Source: Parietichytrium sp. I65-24A (lineage: Eukaryota > Sar > Bigyra > Thraustochytrida > Thraustochytriidae). From it: a stretch of 64,000 bases of DNA. A program made the position numbers and the translations under genes. Location of the stretch: assembly GCA_012862575.1 (NCBI GenBank), contig BLSF01000019.1, positions 248,001-312,000 of the forward strand. The letters are read 5' to 3'. Below are positions 51,301-59,660 of this stretch, piece by piece; position 1 is the first letter of the stretch; every line of letters starts with the position of its first letter. The notes under the pieces were generated by a model, which saw only the letters and a program-made list of their open reading frames with translations, was not told the DNA's origin and did not search any database.

Positions 51301-52118
51301 GTGACGAAATAGCTCGACGTTCCAAAAACGACGTGCATGTGTTGTGCAGAATTCTAGAGGGTCGACTTGATCTTGCAGAGGAAATTATGGTTATGTTGAG
51401 CGAAGACGGCGATGTAAAGGAAAATGAGAATGCGTGTAAAAGGGCGAGTGCAGACACGTTGCAAGATCCCCTGGGAGTTGCTTCTGATGATGGTGACGGA
51501 CCTTTTACATCATCGGCACTCGATCCGGTTATTCTTGAGGTCGTAGAAATCGTCAGGTCAGCAGGAGGAGCACTGCCCTCCAGGTGTGTTCCTACTCAGC
51601 TCACAGCTAGCTCGCGTGCTCTCTTGCCCCAGGAAAACCCTATGGAATTTATCGCAAACGAGTCGCAGGGTGAACTCTTATGTGTAGAGTATCTCCTCGT
51701 TCACCCAGTAACGTTCTTGTCAAAGCTTGGGCAGAGTCGAATGGATCTGCCGCAAGATGGTATTGTAGCGAATATTATGGCAGCGATAGAAAATTCCAAC
51801 ATGGAAAGGCTTCACGGCACTCTCTCCATGATATACGGCGGAAGGTGTTTCATCAGAGAAGACTCACAACCACAAGATTGTGATCAGAGAGATATGTATT
51901 ACGTTCCGGCTGAATCGAGTCAATTTCGCGATTCGGATATCGCCAAGGTCGGCGATCGGGTGGAGTTTGAACATGCAAGCCACATTCCGCGGAACCCGAA
52001 CCCTGTTGCGATGAATGTTGTTCTCGTAAAAGATGCGATGTCAATGTCATCATCTGCATCTACTGCGTCAAGTAATTCCTTCCGAAGTCGTTATACAAAC
52101 AATACATTTGCGCATTAA
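48330..52118 (+). CDS. Large protein of two interspersed module types (7 A modules, 5 B modules); family not recognised
   Basis: The protein has 1262 residues, single exon; the ATG at 48330 is the first in the frame. Module A (about 60 residues) follows a pattern like VIxLVKSAGGxIPSGSV.. LxPELRSxLPxxKPxKxV..SxGELxCVxHLxVH. Copies lie at about 41-103, 143-201, 343-402, 544-603, 733-793, 932-991 and 1067-1126. Module B (about 75 residues) follows GTxxxIxxGKCFIREDSQPEDCP..ELYF and AKVGDRVEFEHA..IPRNPNPVATNVV. Copies lie at about 248-326 (divergent), 440-516, 645-719, 838-913 and 1160-1236. The order is A A B A B A B A B A A B. B looks like an OB/cold-shock-type fold (GxCFIREDS; VGDRVEF), and A like a small winged-helix or LOTUS-like fold; both are inference from pattern only. 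If right, it would bind RNA or DNA. There is no signal peptide, TM segment or known catalytic motif. The N-terminal 230 residues are very GC-rich and Ala/Arg/Val-rich. Confidence 0.85.
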   Translation: MRERGEVCAARLARQHDGSEGVRATAPNAPSVQRVQRVRGDRLLDAVALEAMHAGGAVSALEAVAALPAHVRALLPPSRALRAEVERAGRQSGLLIVQHLVVHARTARRERGHGTADAALQRDVELAIARDFGVRTVQRTKVVEKVVAELVKAGGVLPSLNVANKLTEEDRAGLTGNKPVRAVVAAAGGELLCVEHLLVHAPTVREKGAAVKLAPALQNNGELAQAVINAVKAAAPSAARVAAAAEGERFVGVLIRLNSYNWLIELAQDTPAFPAKTVFAAQALLRHFESTNYAKVGDLVEFTVLPSSTAENASTRWATDVTLIKSQRSSVTGLSAQDWKSLMVAVIQIVKGAYGAIPSSTLLDRLSPELRSLLPPVKPIKSLAAHSNGKLICVKHMIVHVGRFQNSLRRNIDLFNGNKELENAVLEAIRVAAAPSPSKLFGTLCTITATGKCFIREDSQPEDCPRTELYFVGANATHFFEAHLAKVGDRVSFEHAANIPRNPNPVATNVVIHHQPHLPPSSSTMGLDQGVVPQEGSSKRSELVSTIIQLAKEADGMLVSGSVYSMLSPSLQVQLPSVKPMKTVADASGGELVCVQHLIVHIPTTTRTLANSGGLAYLKEKLGRDNLALIFREIKKSDQLSSQPLQGTIWHIKRGKCLIKEDSQPENCPETELYYSSMKSTHFVGGDRAKVGDRVEFRFAPNVPRSPNPVATEVVLQGLQEKNVGSSAVPMAVTSAVIELVKSAGGVIPSGSVPPLLAPELRSMLPAMKPMKAVASCSNGELVCVRHLMVHVGTFPVAAAGHSVGESEIIASIYGSGGVSDQVSETSQGVSQSGRRRLMGTVCIVNGKKCFIREDSQAEDCPTVELYFATMSKNFVNSVFPRVGDRVEFEHLDFLQNSPNPHATNIVICNHPSNHSAASLAPFETLRVPDNVVSAVIDLVRSAGGMMPSGVVIHNLAPDLRNEVPDWKPVKSIVSSSDGQLFCVQHLILHRDEIARRSKNDVHVLCRILEGRLDLAEEIMVMLSEDGDVKENENACKRASADTLQDPLGVASDDGDGPFTSSALDPVILEVVEIVRSAGGALPSRCVPTQLTASSRALLPQENPMEFIANESQGELLCVEYLLVHPVTFLSKLGQSRMDLPQDGIVANIMAAIENSNMERLHGTLSMIYGGRCFIREDSQPQDCDQRDMYYVPAESSQFRDSDIAKVGDRVEFEHASHIPRNPNPVAMNVVLVKDAMSMSSSASTASSNSFRSRYTNNTFAH

Positions 52119-52748
52119 TGCAGACTGGCGGCAGCAAGTGATGAATCCACCACAAAATTCTTCTGAGTTTTTAAAGCTCTGCTGCTGAGCTCGCTGGGTC
52201 GAGACCTGTTCACTGATTGATGAACGGACAGATTCATTTGCTTGAGTCTCCCACTGCCACATATAGTCGTAATGGTCCAGTAGTATGCTTGGTTAGCTAC
52301 TGCTAGATCTGGATATGAAGTTTCTTCATCTGACAGTGAATCCTGAACTCGTGAAATGATAATATCTATGTACTGGCACGATCGTTCCGTTCCAAATCGA
52401 AACTTGCAGAGCTCAGAATTTCGCTGTCGGAATGGCTCCTGGCGAGATTCATTGCGCACTCCCAGCACAACCCAGAAATTTCACCACAAAGCCTAGCTAG
52501 CTTTAAGATACTCTACCCATTCTCTATCTATCTATCTATGGGTATCTATGGTGCAATTTCGTGAAGATCCAAGAGTCTCGCATAGTCTCACTAGTCTCAC
52601 ACTGCAGAAGAGTAGAACACTTGAAGATCACAAAAGATACGAAAGACACTGCGAGACCATCACCATCACCATCACCGTGCCAATCTCAGCGCTGCGGCAC
52701 GGCTGGAAAGGAGGAAGGCAAGAAAGAGAAAGGAAGAAAAGAAGAAAG
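52119..52748. other. Spacer and 5' region of the reductase gene
   Basis: No gene is seen. A (CTAT)n run lies at about 52522-52540 and a CATCAC trinucleotide-type run at 52660-52678, just before a purine-rich leader (AAGGAAGAAAAGAAGAAAG) that ends at the start codon of the next gene. Confidence 0.5.
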
Positions 52749-53816
52749 ATGGCGACCAAGGTTTGCGTGACAGGAGGAAGCGGGTTTCTGGGGTCGTGGT
52801 GCGTCAAGGAGGCTCTGGACCAAGGATTCTCGGTGACGACGACGACGAGGGACCCGGCCAAGGCAGAGTTCTTGAAGAAGATTGAAGGAGCCGACGAGAG
52901 GCTCAAGATTGTGCCGGACTGCGACCTGCTCAAGCCCGGAACGTTCGACGAGGCCATCGAGGGCTGCGAAGTGGTCATTCACACTGCGTCGCCATTCTTC
53001 AGGTGCGATGACTCGGATCAAGGGATGGACAAGCTTGTGCACCCAGCCGTAAAGGGCACTGAAAATGTACTTGCGGCTTGCAAAAAGTTTGGCGTCAAGA
53101 AGGTCATCCTCACCTCGAGCACTGCAGCTATCTTTGTTGTGTACGGTGCCAAGGACGCCGACTATATTTTTTCAGAGGCAGACTGGTCCGACGAGCAGCT
53201 TCTAGAGGAGAAGAAAAACTTTTATTGCCTTTCCAAGGTCCGGGCAGAGAAGAGAGCCTGGGAGCTGGCCAAGGAAGAGGGCTGCCCATTCAAATTGGCC
53301 GTGATGAATCCAACGCTGATTGCAGGGCCAATGTTGGAGGGGCAATCACACTTCAACACCAGCTGCAGCAACATCCTCAACTTTTTCTTCCAGGAAAAGA
53401 TCCAGCAATCGAGTGTTCATCTTGTCGATGTCCGCGACTGCGCGAGGGCGCACGTGTATGCAGCGAAAATGCCCGAAGAGTGGAACGGTTGGGGCGAACG
53501 CTTTCAGCTCATTGGGGCTTCCATCTCTCAAAAGGAGGCAATCGAATCTCTGCGAGAGTCAGAAAAAATTCCTGAGGAGTGGAAGTCCAAGCTGCCTACA
53601 GAGCTCTCAGATAGCTTGCCACCAGCAGTCATCGGCGCTCCGCCACCGAACGTTACAAAATTCGACACAAGCCGCTCCACCCAGGAGCCTTCCAAGGACA
53701 AGATTGGGCTCGGGCTGCTCTCCTACATCCCCTTGCAGGATATGCTCGTGAGTACCGTGGAATCCTCACTCAAAAATGGCTTTGACTCCATGGAGCACTA
53801 CACGTTGGATAAATAA
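52749..53816 (+). CDS. NAD(P)-dependent short-chain reductase, dihydroflavonol-reductase-like (extended SDR)
   Basis: The protein has 355 residues; the frame opens at 52548, but the ATG at 52749 puts the Rossmann motif TGGSGFLGS at residues 8-16, where it belongs. The SDR catalytic Tyr and Lys are in YCLSK, preceded by the LTSSTAA serine strand. The layout fits DFR/cinnamoyl-CoA reductase/Gre2-type extended SDRs, which reduce carbonyls with NADPH. The precise substrate cannot be read from sequence. A C-terminal extension of about 45 residues rich in Pro/Ser follows the core fold. It is soluble and cytosolic by look. Confidence 0.9.
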   Translation: MATKVCVTGGSGFLGSWCVKEALDQGFSVTTTTRDPAKAEFLKKIEGADERLKIVPDCDLLKPGTFDEAIEGCEVVIHTASPFFRCDDSDQGMDKLVHPAVKGTENVLAACKKFGVKKVILTSSTAAIFVVYGAKDADYIFSEADWSDEQLLEEKKNFYCLSKVRAEKRAWELAKEEGCPFKLAVMNPTLIAGPMLEGQSHFNTSCSNILNFFFQEKIQQSSVHLVDVRDCARAHVYAAKMPEEWNGWGERFQLIGASISQKEAIESLRESEKIPEEWKSKLPTELSDSLPPAVIGAPPPNVTKFDTSRSTQEPSKDKIGLGLLSYIPLQDMLVSTVESSLKNGFDSMEHYTLDK

Positions 53817-54450
53817 GAAACTTGGCCTCGATATTATTTATGTGCACTCACGCGTAATTAAGTTTAACCTTTTTCTCACAGTCTCACCAATTGCTTGTCC
53901 GTGCGTGCGATGACTGATGACTCTGCTGCCTTTGCTCCTCTCCTCTCTTTTCTCTAGACTGGAGCTAGAGACCGTCCAATCGGCCTCCTTCGTCATCGGT
54001 CTCTTTGCGTTGCATCCCATCCACTCAGAGGCTCATCGAAACTGTTCGCCATGAACCAGACATAACTTGCTGACAGCTCTGTCAGCGTCGATCTCTGTCT
54101 CCTGTAACTCACAGTCAGGTCAATGTCTTTGAGTCATGTGGGTACTAGAGTAGGTAGCGTATTAATGTATTTGTCCATCTGTGGTGATGCGATCCATTCG
54201 GGCGCATCACATACAAACCATAAGCCTCGTGGCAGCATGACTTACGCAATCGCTGAGCGAGAGTACTATTTTGGACTGACGAAAGAAGAGCGAATGCAAA
54301 CATAGGGCAACCAACATAGGGCAACCAAAGAAACTGAAGCAAGAGAAAGAAGAGGGCCCAAGTTGGCGCAGAGAGAGGGTGGTGAAGTGATAGACTGATA
54401 GAGTGATATATTGGCACAGTGCGCGAGCGGGAAGACACGTTGCAGGCGAG
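53817..54450. other. Spacer between reductase and two-TM coiled-coil protein
   Basis: No gene is supported. The reading frames here are short, low in protein character and overlap on both strands. The right half should contain the promoter of the next gene. Confidence 0.45.
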
Positions 54451-55239
54451 ATGCGGCTGCGGACGGTGACGCGGCGAGACCTGGAGGAGTTCAAATGGAA
54501 GTGGAGCCGGCCTGACCTGCTGGTGCTGTCGGTGAACGGTGCACTGCTGGGGTTTATTCTCGTGCTGTTCAGGGAGCCGCTCGACACGGAGGCGTATCAC
54601 CGGCTGCTGGTGTTGGCGATCATTGCGGTTCTGTATAGCCACTCGCCGCACCAGGAGGCAAGGGTCGCAGCTGTGAGGCAGATTAAGGACGCCTTGGTTC
54701 AGTTCGTGGAGGTGGAGCAGAAGACATACGACAGAGCGAGAAGGTACCGCAATCAGCTTGCCCAGGAAATCAATGACTTGCAGCAGGAGATTGACGCACA
54801 CCGGGGATTCATTTACAGATGGACCACCTTCTTGAGAAGGGAAAAGATCGTCAGGGATATATCATCGCTAGAGGCGTTCGCGATCCGGACCTCGAGCGTG
54901 CTCGGCGATGTTTTGAGCCCCAATCTGGCCGACCATATCATTCGAACGCGAGGTTTTGGGCCAGTGGTCTTTGTCTGTCTGCCTCGCAACGCGGTGACCG
55001 CATATGATTTCTTGTACCCAAAGGACCATGTTGTGTATGGCGTTTACGTCTTTGGGCACCTGCTCACTAGGTTTCATGCAGCCACCACGTTACTCAAAGT
55101 ATTCCCACAGGTCCTTGAGTCTGACCGCGTGGCTTCCATGCGCCAAGATGCCTATCGCCTTCGAACCATGGTCAATCAGAAGGAGCATGAGCTTCACCAC
55201 TGTATCAAGTTGAAGTACGGTCTCGTCCTGAATACTTGA
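54451..55239 (+). CDS. Unknown protein with two N-terminal membrane segments and a coiled coil
   Basis: The protein has 262 residues, starting at the ATG at 54451 (MRLRTVTRRDL). Two hydrophobic stretches at about 28-47 (LLVLSVNGALLGFILVLF) and 54-69 (RLLVLAIIAVLYSHS) form a probable hairpin in a membrane. A charged helical region at about 70-125 (QKTYDRARRYRNQLAQEINDLQQEI) looks like a coiled coil. The C-terminal half contains the aromatic-rich patch YDFLYPKDHVVYGVYVFGHLL and ends in another helical stretch. I do not recognise a family. Codon use and the long clean frame argue that it is a real gene. Confidence 0.7.
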   Translation: MRLRTVTRRDLEEFKWKWSRPDLLVLSVNGALLGFILVLFREPLDTEAYHRLLVLAIIAVLYSHSPHQEARVAAVRQIKDALVQFVEVEQKTYDRARRYRNQLAQEINDLQQEIDAHRGFIYRWTTFLRREKIVRDISSLEAFAIRTSSVLGDVLSPNLADHIIRTRGFGPVVFVCLPRNAVTAYDFLYPKDHVVYGVYVFGHLLTRFHAATTLLKVFPQVLESDRVASMRQDAYRLRTMVNQKEHELHHCIKLKYGLVLNT

Positions 55240-55625
55240 ACTCTCTTCGCGCACAACAACTTACGATGTTCCATAGATACACACAAAAACTCATTTGTTC
55301 ATTTTATATCATTTTTGTTAACAAAATGAAAGGGCCGATGGTCAGGTTGCGCATGGGAACAATGAAATAAAGGATTTAACGGTGTTCTCGAGAGGACTCT
55401 GTTTCCAGGTTGCAGTACAGATGAGAGACGTTCGAGGGCTCAGACACGTGAAAAGAAAGGGCGGCAACGCAGGTTTCCAAGAACGCCATTCGAACAAGCG
55501 GCGACTGCTGCTTTATGTAAAGAAGCGCGCTGGGGTCATAGGAACTGATGATCCCGATGCCTCCTCACCCAAGCCCTCGATTCGTCCTCGAATGGAGTGG
55601 CAGCAAAGTGAAACACGGCCGGAGC
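55240..55625. other. Short convergent spacer
   Basis: The 386 bases contain an ACAAAAAC/AAATGAAA A/T-rich stretch with an AATAAA at about 55365, a likely polyadenylation signal for the plus-strand gene. No gene seen. Confidence 0.5.
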
Positions 55626-56210
55626 TTAGCCGCTTTGCGCGCTCTGTTGCCTTCTTAACAACAGGCTCCTTGGCGGAAGCAGCACAACTTCTTTGCCCAG
55701 TTCATGGAGCTTTCTGGCAAGCTTTTTATTCGCGGTTAGGGTGAATTGAACGGCTTGAAGACCAGCCGCGCGAGTAACAGCGTCGTCCAGCGCTTCATCT
55801 GCGGCGCGCTGCACTGCAGGCTCTTCCACCATCAATTTAGTCGCCATTGCGCGCTCGCACTCAGTTCTGGATCCCGTTTTGAGCACAATCTCCCTCGCGC
55901 GAGCCACCACTATCTGCGCGGCAAACAGCGAATCCACTCTCTGCAACGCCGCTCTCACAATCTCCCCAGTCCTCTCACTCGCGCGCACCTCCGCGCACAC
56001 TTGCTGCCTCAGTGCAGAGTGCAACTGCATCGTCTCGCCGTCCCCATCGCGGTCCCCATCGTCTCCCAGCCGCTCCAGCTCCTCCCGCGGCGCGTGCGAC
56101 GTGTCGCTAACGATTGCCACCAACGCTGACACATCCGCGTTCGCGAGAGCCTGCGCCTGTGCTTCAAACGCGCATTCTCCCCGTGGGAACAGCTCTTCTT
56201 CGCGCGCCAT
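55626..56210 (-). CDS. Unknown 194-residue soluble protein
   Basis: The frame is open from 56438, but its upstream part is Pro/Ser repeats on the opposite strand of a simple repeat. The ATG at 56210 (MAREEELFPRGE) is therefore preferred, giving 194 residues. The sequence is helical, Ala/Glu/Arg-rich with few aromatic residues, and shows no signal peptide or TM segment. The C-terminus is basic (LLLRRQQSAQSG). No family is recognised. It is divergent from the glutaminyl cyclotransferase gene, with 191 bases between the two starts, so the promoter region may be shared. Confidence 0.6.
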   Translation of the reverse strand: MAREEELFPRGECAFEAQAQALANADVSALVAIVSDTSHAPREELERLGDDGDRDGDGETMQLHSALRQQVCAEVRASERTGEIVRAALQRVDSLFAAQIVVARAREIVLKTGSRTECERAMATKLMVEEPAVQRAADEALDDAVTRAAGLQAVQFTLTANKKLARKLHELGKEVVLLPPRSLLLRRQQSAQSG

Positions 56211-56328
56211 TCCCCATTCCCCATCCCCCATTTCCCCATTTCCCCATTCCCAGATTCTCTCTAGCTCTACTTTGCGTGGGTCTGGTCTGCGCTCCGGCGT
56301 CGGAAGGTTCGGGAGCTTCGGATGCGCG

Positions 56329-56370
56329 CATGGAGAGGATGGAGAGGATGGAGAGGATGGAGAGGATGGA
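56329..56370 (+). repeat. GATGGAGAG nonamer repeat at the cyclotransferase start
   Basis: About five copies of the 9-nt unit GATGGAGAG are in tandem. The unit is a multiple of three, so changes in copy number would alter a possible N-terminal MER repeat, or only the 5' UTR if translation starts at 56402. Confidence 0.85.
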
Positions 56371-56401
56371 GAGGACGGAATCAGGGCGCGGTTTTGGCGC
56401 G

Positions 56402-57412
56402 ATGAGGGGTCCGTGGGTGAGGTTGGTGTGCGCGGCACTGGCGGTGCGACTGGTGTGCGCGACGGGCAAGAGCAAGGTGCTGCGCGCGAAAGTGAAAGGC
56501 ACGCTGGAGCACTCGGCGCAGGCGTTCACGGAAGGGCTGGTGTTCAGGGAGGCGGACGGCGTGATGCTGGAGAGCACGGGGCTGAACGGCAAGTCCGTGA
56601 TAGCGGAGAAGGTGGTGGACGTGGAAGCTGGCACAGTGACGAGCGGCAGGTCGTTCACAATGCCAAAGGAGCACTTTGGGGAGGGGATCACCGTGTTTGA
56701 CAACGCGCTGCTGTCGCTCACGTGGAAGTCGGGAAAGGTGTACTTGCTTGACCCGGAGACGCTCGAGCTGCGCGAGAATATTGACCTGGACGAGGGCATG
56801 AAGGAAGGCTGGGGTTTGACCGCATCCAACCAAAGGAAATCGCTCGTGGCAAGCGACGGGTCGGCCGTGCTGCATTTCCTGCAGCGGAATTCTGATCGTC
56901 TGGAGATATTCGACCACGTCTCGGTTCGAGACTGCCAGCGCGGCATGCCGTACGTGGTTGGCATGAACGAGCTGGAGCTTGTCCCACGACATCTCACAAA
57001 CCCTGAGCAGGTCAAAATGCACAGCTTTCGTGGTGCGCCTGGTGCAGAGGAAGTTGAGAGGAGAAACCCTTCGGCGCGGAATGGCTCCGACGATCTGGTA
57101 TGGGCCAATATTATCACGACAACTTGCGTGGCAGCAATTGATCCCGGCACAGGCGAGGTGCAAGCGTGGGTCCTTATGGATGGGATATACGACAATTGGG
57201 ACAGGTACAACAAGGTACCGAACGGAATAGCTTTCCGCGCGAGCGACGAAACTCTCTGGCTCACCGGCAAAGACTGGACCAAGCTTTTCTTGGTCGAGCT
57301 CGTTGAACATGAAGACCCTGATGTGAATATTGCCCAACACTGTAAATCCAGCTGGCACTTGTCTTATAATTCAGACAAGGTGGTTGGCAGGGATCCGAAC
57401 CCATGTACTTAG
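56402..57412 (+). CDS. Secreted glutaminyl-peptide cyclotransferase, plant/bacterial type (five-bladed beta-propeller)
   Basis: The protein has 336 residues. The ATG at 56402 gives an N-terminal signal peptide (RLVCAALAVRLVCA). In-frame upstream ATGs come from the GATGGAGAG repeat at about 56329-56370 and would add a MERMERMER stretch, so the start is not fully settled. Family blocks are clear: QAFTEGLVF, LESTGLNGKS, EGWGLT...SDGS, GMNELEL, VWANI and VPNGIAF followed by LTGKDW. This type turns N-terminal Gln of proteins into pyroglutamate in the secretory path. It is unrelated in fold to the animal zinc enzyme QPCT. Confidence 0.9.
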   Translation: MRGPWVRLVCAALAVRLVCATGKSKVLRAKVKGTLEHSAQAFTEGLVFREADGVMLESTGLNGKSVIAEKVVDVEAGTVTSGRSFTMPKEHFGEGITVFDNALLSLTWKSGKVYLLDPETLELRENIDLDEGMKEGWGLTASNQRKSLVASDGSAVLHFLQRNSDRLEIFDHVSVRDCQRGMPYVVGMNELELVPRHLTNPEQVKMHSFRGAPGAEEVERRNPSARNGSDDLVWANIITTTCVAAIDPGTGEVQAWVLMDGIYDNWDRYNKVPNGIAFRASDETLWLTGKDWTKLFLVELVEHEDPDVNIAQHCKSSWHLSYNSDKVVGRDPNPCT

Positions 57413-57622
57413 CCAAGTTCCAGCGGGGGTCCGATTTCGCGTCGTTGCATGATTGCAGCGATCCTTTCGTGTGGCCCCGTTTTAGAAGGGCAAAAATTTA
57501 GTATAGATTTCAAACTCGAGGAGAAGGAAAAAATTGTCTTATTAGTCCGATCAGTAAATTAAAAGAGCGCAAAAACATGCAAGAGCGAAGGAGGCAATTC
57601 ACAAACGATAGATGAGGGCCGA

Positions 57623-59092
57623 CTACTTTGTAAAGCTACCCCATCCACCGCCACCGCCACCGCCACTGCCACTGCCACTGCCAGACCCACTCGCAGGTTT
57701 GTTGGCGCTTTCATTCGTTGCCGCGGAAGCGAAACTGCCCCACCCACTTGACTTTGCTTGCTGAGGCTGGGGCGGTTGAGGAGCAGATGGCTGAGGCGGC
57801 ATTGGAGGCGCTGGCGCACCAGGCGCAAAGGAGTCGTTCGGTCTCGGAGGAAATGACGGGGGTGGTCCACGGGGTTGAAAGTTGCTTCCGCGAGGCACGC
57901 CTCGCATCGGCGCCGGTGGAGGACCTGGAGGACCAGGTGGCGCTGCCGGTGGCGGAGGCATTGGTGGTCGCGGTGGATATTGCGGTCCGTCGTGAGGACG
58001 CGGTGGCATTGGCGGCATACCATGTGGAGGTGGCCCGCCCATGGGAGGGGGCCCGCCGAGTGGAGGTGGTCCAGCTCCAGTGGGTGGCATTCCAAATGGC
58101 GGCGGTCCGCTGCCAACAGGAGGTTGCAGCCTCGGCTGCTTTGAATCCGCCCCGTTGTTCAAAGAGTCCAGTGGCCTCTTCCTGTCATTGTTGTTACTTC
58201 CCAAGTTGACGATGTCTTCAGGAGGGCCGCCTCCACGGCCAGGTTTAAAAATCGTCCGGAAGAGCTCTTTCACATCCGGCTCGCCAGGTCGGCCCCCGTG
58301 GCTTTCCCTACCCCCAGCGCCGTTGCCGCGGTCCCAGCGTCCGCCAGCGTCTCTGCTGTCACGTCCGCCAGGCCCTCTTGTGTCGCGATCGCGGTATCTG
58401 TCACGATCAAAGTCCCGATCCTGGTCACGACGGTCGCGGTCGCGGTCACGGCCGCGATGAGTATCTCTGTCTCTGTCTCTGTCCCTGTCTCTGCGGTCGC
58501 GGTCCCGAGGGTCCCAATCGCGGTCTCGCTGCCTGTCCCTCTCCCTGTCTCTGTCTCTGTCCCTGTCGGCCAAGCGGTGATCGTCCCTGGCGTCCCCATC
58601 ATGCGCTCTCGCCATGCCGGGTGGCGGCGGTTTAGCCACGGCCGCGGCCACAGCTGCTGCAGTCTGCTGCTGAGCGCAATTTGCAGCTCGCGTCCACTCA
58701 TCGATCTTGGCCTCCTCGAAGATCCTGTGCTTGCGCCACCGCGCCAGCACCTTGACGACCTGCTCCTTCTCCTTGCTCGACGCCACGTAAAACCTCTCCA
58801 TCACGCCGCGCATCTTGGCCGCCAGCATCTCTGCCAAGTACCTCCGTCCGCCCTTGCGCTCCTTGCGCTCGAGGTCCAGCACCGCGCCCAGCACGTACAG
58901 CGCGGTCAGCTTGCCGTCCTCGCCCATTTCCCCAACAAAGTCCGCCAGCCGCTGCGCCACGTCCTCGCAGTGCCCACCAGAAAGCTTCACCGCGGCCGCG
59001 GCCGCAGCCTCCACCTTGGACTTGCTCGCCGCGCTTGCCCCGGACCGCAGCAGCTTGGCCAGCGCCAGGTCCAGCTTCTCCAGCCGCGCCAT
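57623..59092 (-). CDS. CID (RNA polymerase II CTD-interacting) domain protein with RD-repeat and Pro-rich regions
   Basis: The protein has 489 residues; the first ATG is at 59092. The N-terminal 140 residues resemble a CID/RPR domain (GKLTALYVLGAVLDLERK... VVKVLARWRKHRIF), as in SCAF4/8, Nrd1 and Pcf11. Residues about 170-250 are a long Arg-Asp repeat (RDRDRDRERDRQRDRD), typical of splicing and 3'-end processing factors. The C-terminal half is proline-rich with PPMG/PPPAAPPGPP runs, ending in a Gly-rich tail (SGSGSGGGGGGGWGSF). CID proteins bind the phosphorylated CTD of RNA polymerase II to couple transcription with RNA processing; the RD region should bring RNA or protein contacts. Low-complexity DNA makes the matching plus frames open too; these are shadows. 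Confidence 0.82.
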   Translation of the reverse strand: MARLEKLDLALAKLLRSGASAASKSKVEAAAAAAVKLSGGHCEDVAQRLADFVGEMGEDGKLTALYVLGAVLDLERKERKGGRRYLAEMLAAKMRGVMERFYVASSKEKEQVVKVLARWRKHRIFEEAKIDEWTRAANCAQQQTAAAVAAAVAKPPPPGMARAHDGDARDDHRLADRDRDRDRERDRQRDRDWDPRDRDRRDRDRDRDRDTHRGRDRDRDRRDQDRDFDRDRYRDRDTRGPGGRDSRDAGGRWDRGNGAGGRESHGGRPGEPDVKELFRTIFKPGRGGGPPEDIVNLGSNNNDRKRPLDSLNNGADSKQPRLQPPVGSGPPPFGMPPTGAGPPPLGGPPPMGGPPPHGMPPMPPRPHDGPQYPPRPPMPPPPAAPPGPPGPPPAPMRGVPRGSNFQPRGPPPSFPPRPNDSFAPGAPAPPMPPQPSAPQPPQPQQAKSSGWGSFASAATNESANKPASGSGSGSGSGGGGGGGWGSFTK

Positions 59093-59660
59093 CTCGCTGC
59101 GTCCACTCACTCACTCACTCACGCACGCACTCACTCACGCACTCACGCACTCTCTCAGCCGCGCACTCGGCCGCCGACCTTCTCTCCCGCAACGTGCGCA
59201 AAACAAGGAGCGTCGCCTAACGCCAAGATGTGCGTCTGCAGCTACGACAATTGACAACTGACGACTGACAACTGACAACTGACAACTGACAACGCGAGCG
59301 AATTCCTTCCTGCTCGCCGGTGCGCGCACGTTCCAAGGCTCCAAAATACCCCTCTGCCCGTCGCGGCTTCCTGCGCTGTTCTTAGTCTCGCTGTTCCGCG
59401 GACTGAGAAGGGGGGTACTCAGCACGCAAGGTCAGTCAGTATCTTCGCAGTCAGCGGAGCTGTTGTTGGAACAAAGTCCGCGGACGGAGAGGACTTTTAA
59501 AGAATGCAGAGGGGTAGAGAAAGGGAAGGAACAACGGCACTTGGTGCGCGGGCGGCCAAGTGTGGCTCGGGTCGCGGGGGAAGGTGCGCACTTTGATATG
59601 GAGAGAGATGGGTCGAGAGTATGGAAAAATGTTTATTGGTCAGGGGGGGAATGCGCACTG
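59093..59660. repeat. Repeat-bearing spacer upstream of the CID gene
   Basis: An ACTC/ACGC tandem tract lies at about 59104-59157, and a TGACAACTGACAAC array (7-10 nt units) at about 59247-59291. The rest up to 59660 is the 3' end of the LIM gene. No gene is seen. Confidence 0.7.

Noticed and set aside
55382-55744. 120-codon plus frame between the two-TM protein and the minus-strand unknown gene
   Set aside because: It overlaps the end of the minus-strand gene and has basic, unpatterned sequence; the spacer has 3' UTR features.
56164-57358. Two long minus-strand frames opposite the glutaminyl cyclotransferase
   Set aside because: Antisense shadows; the plus-strand frame carries all family motifs.
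58298-59254. Plus-strand 318-codon frame opposite the CID protein
   Set aside because: Val/Ser/Pro repeats that are complementary to the Arg-Asp repeat coding DNA.
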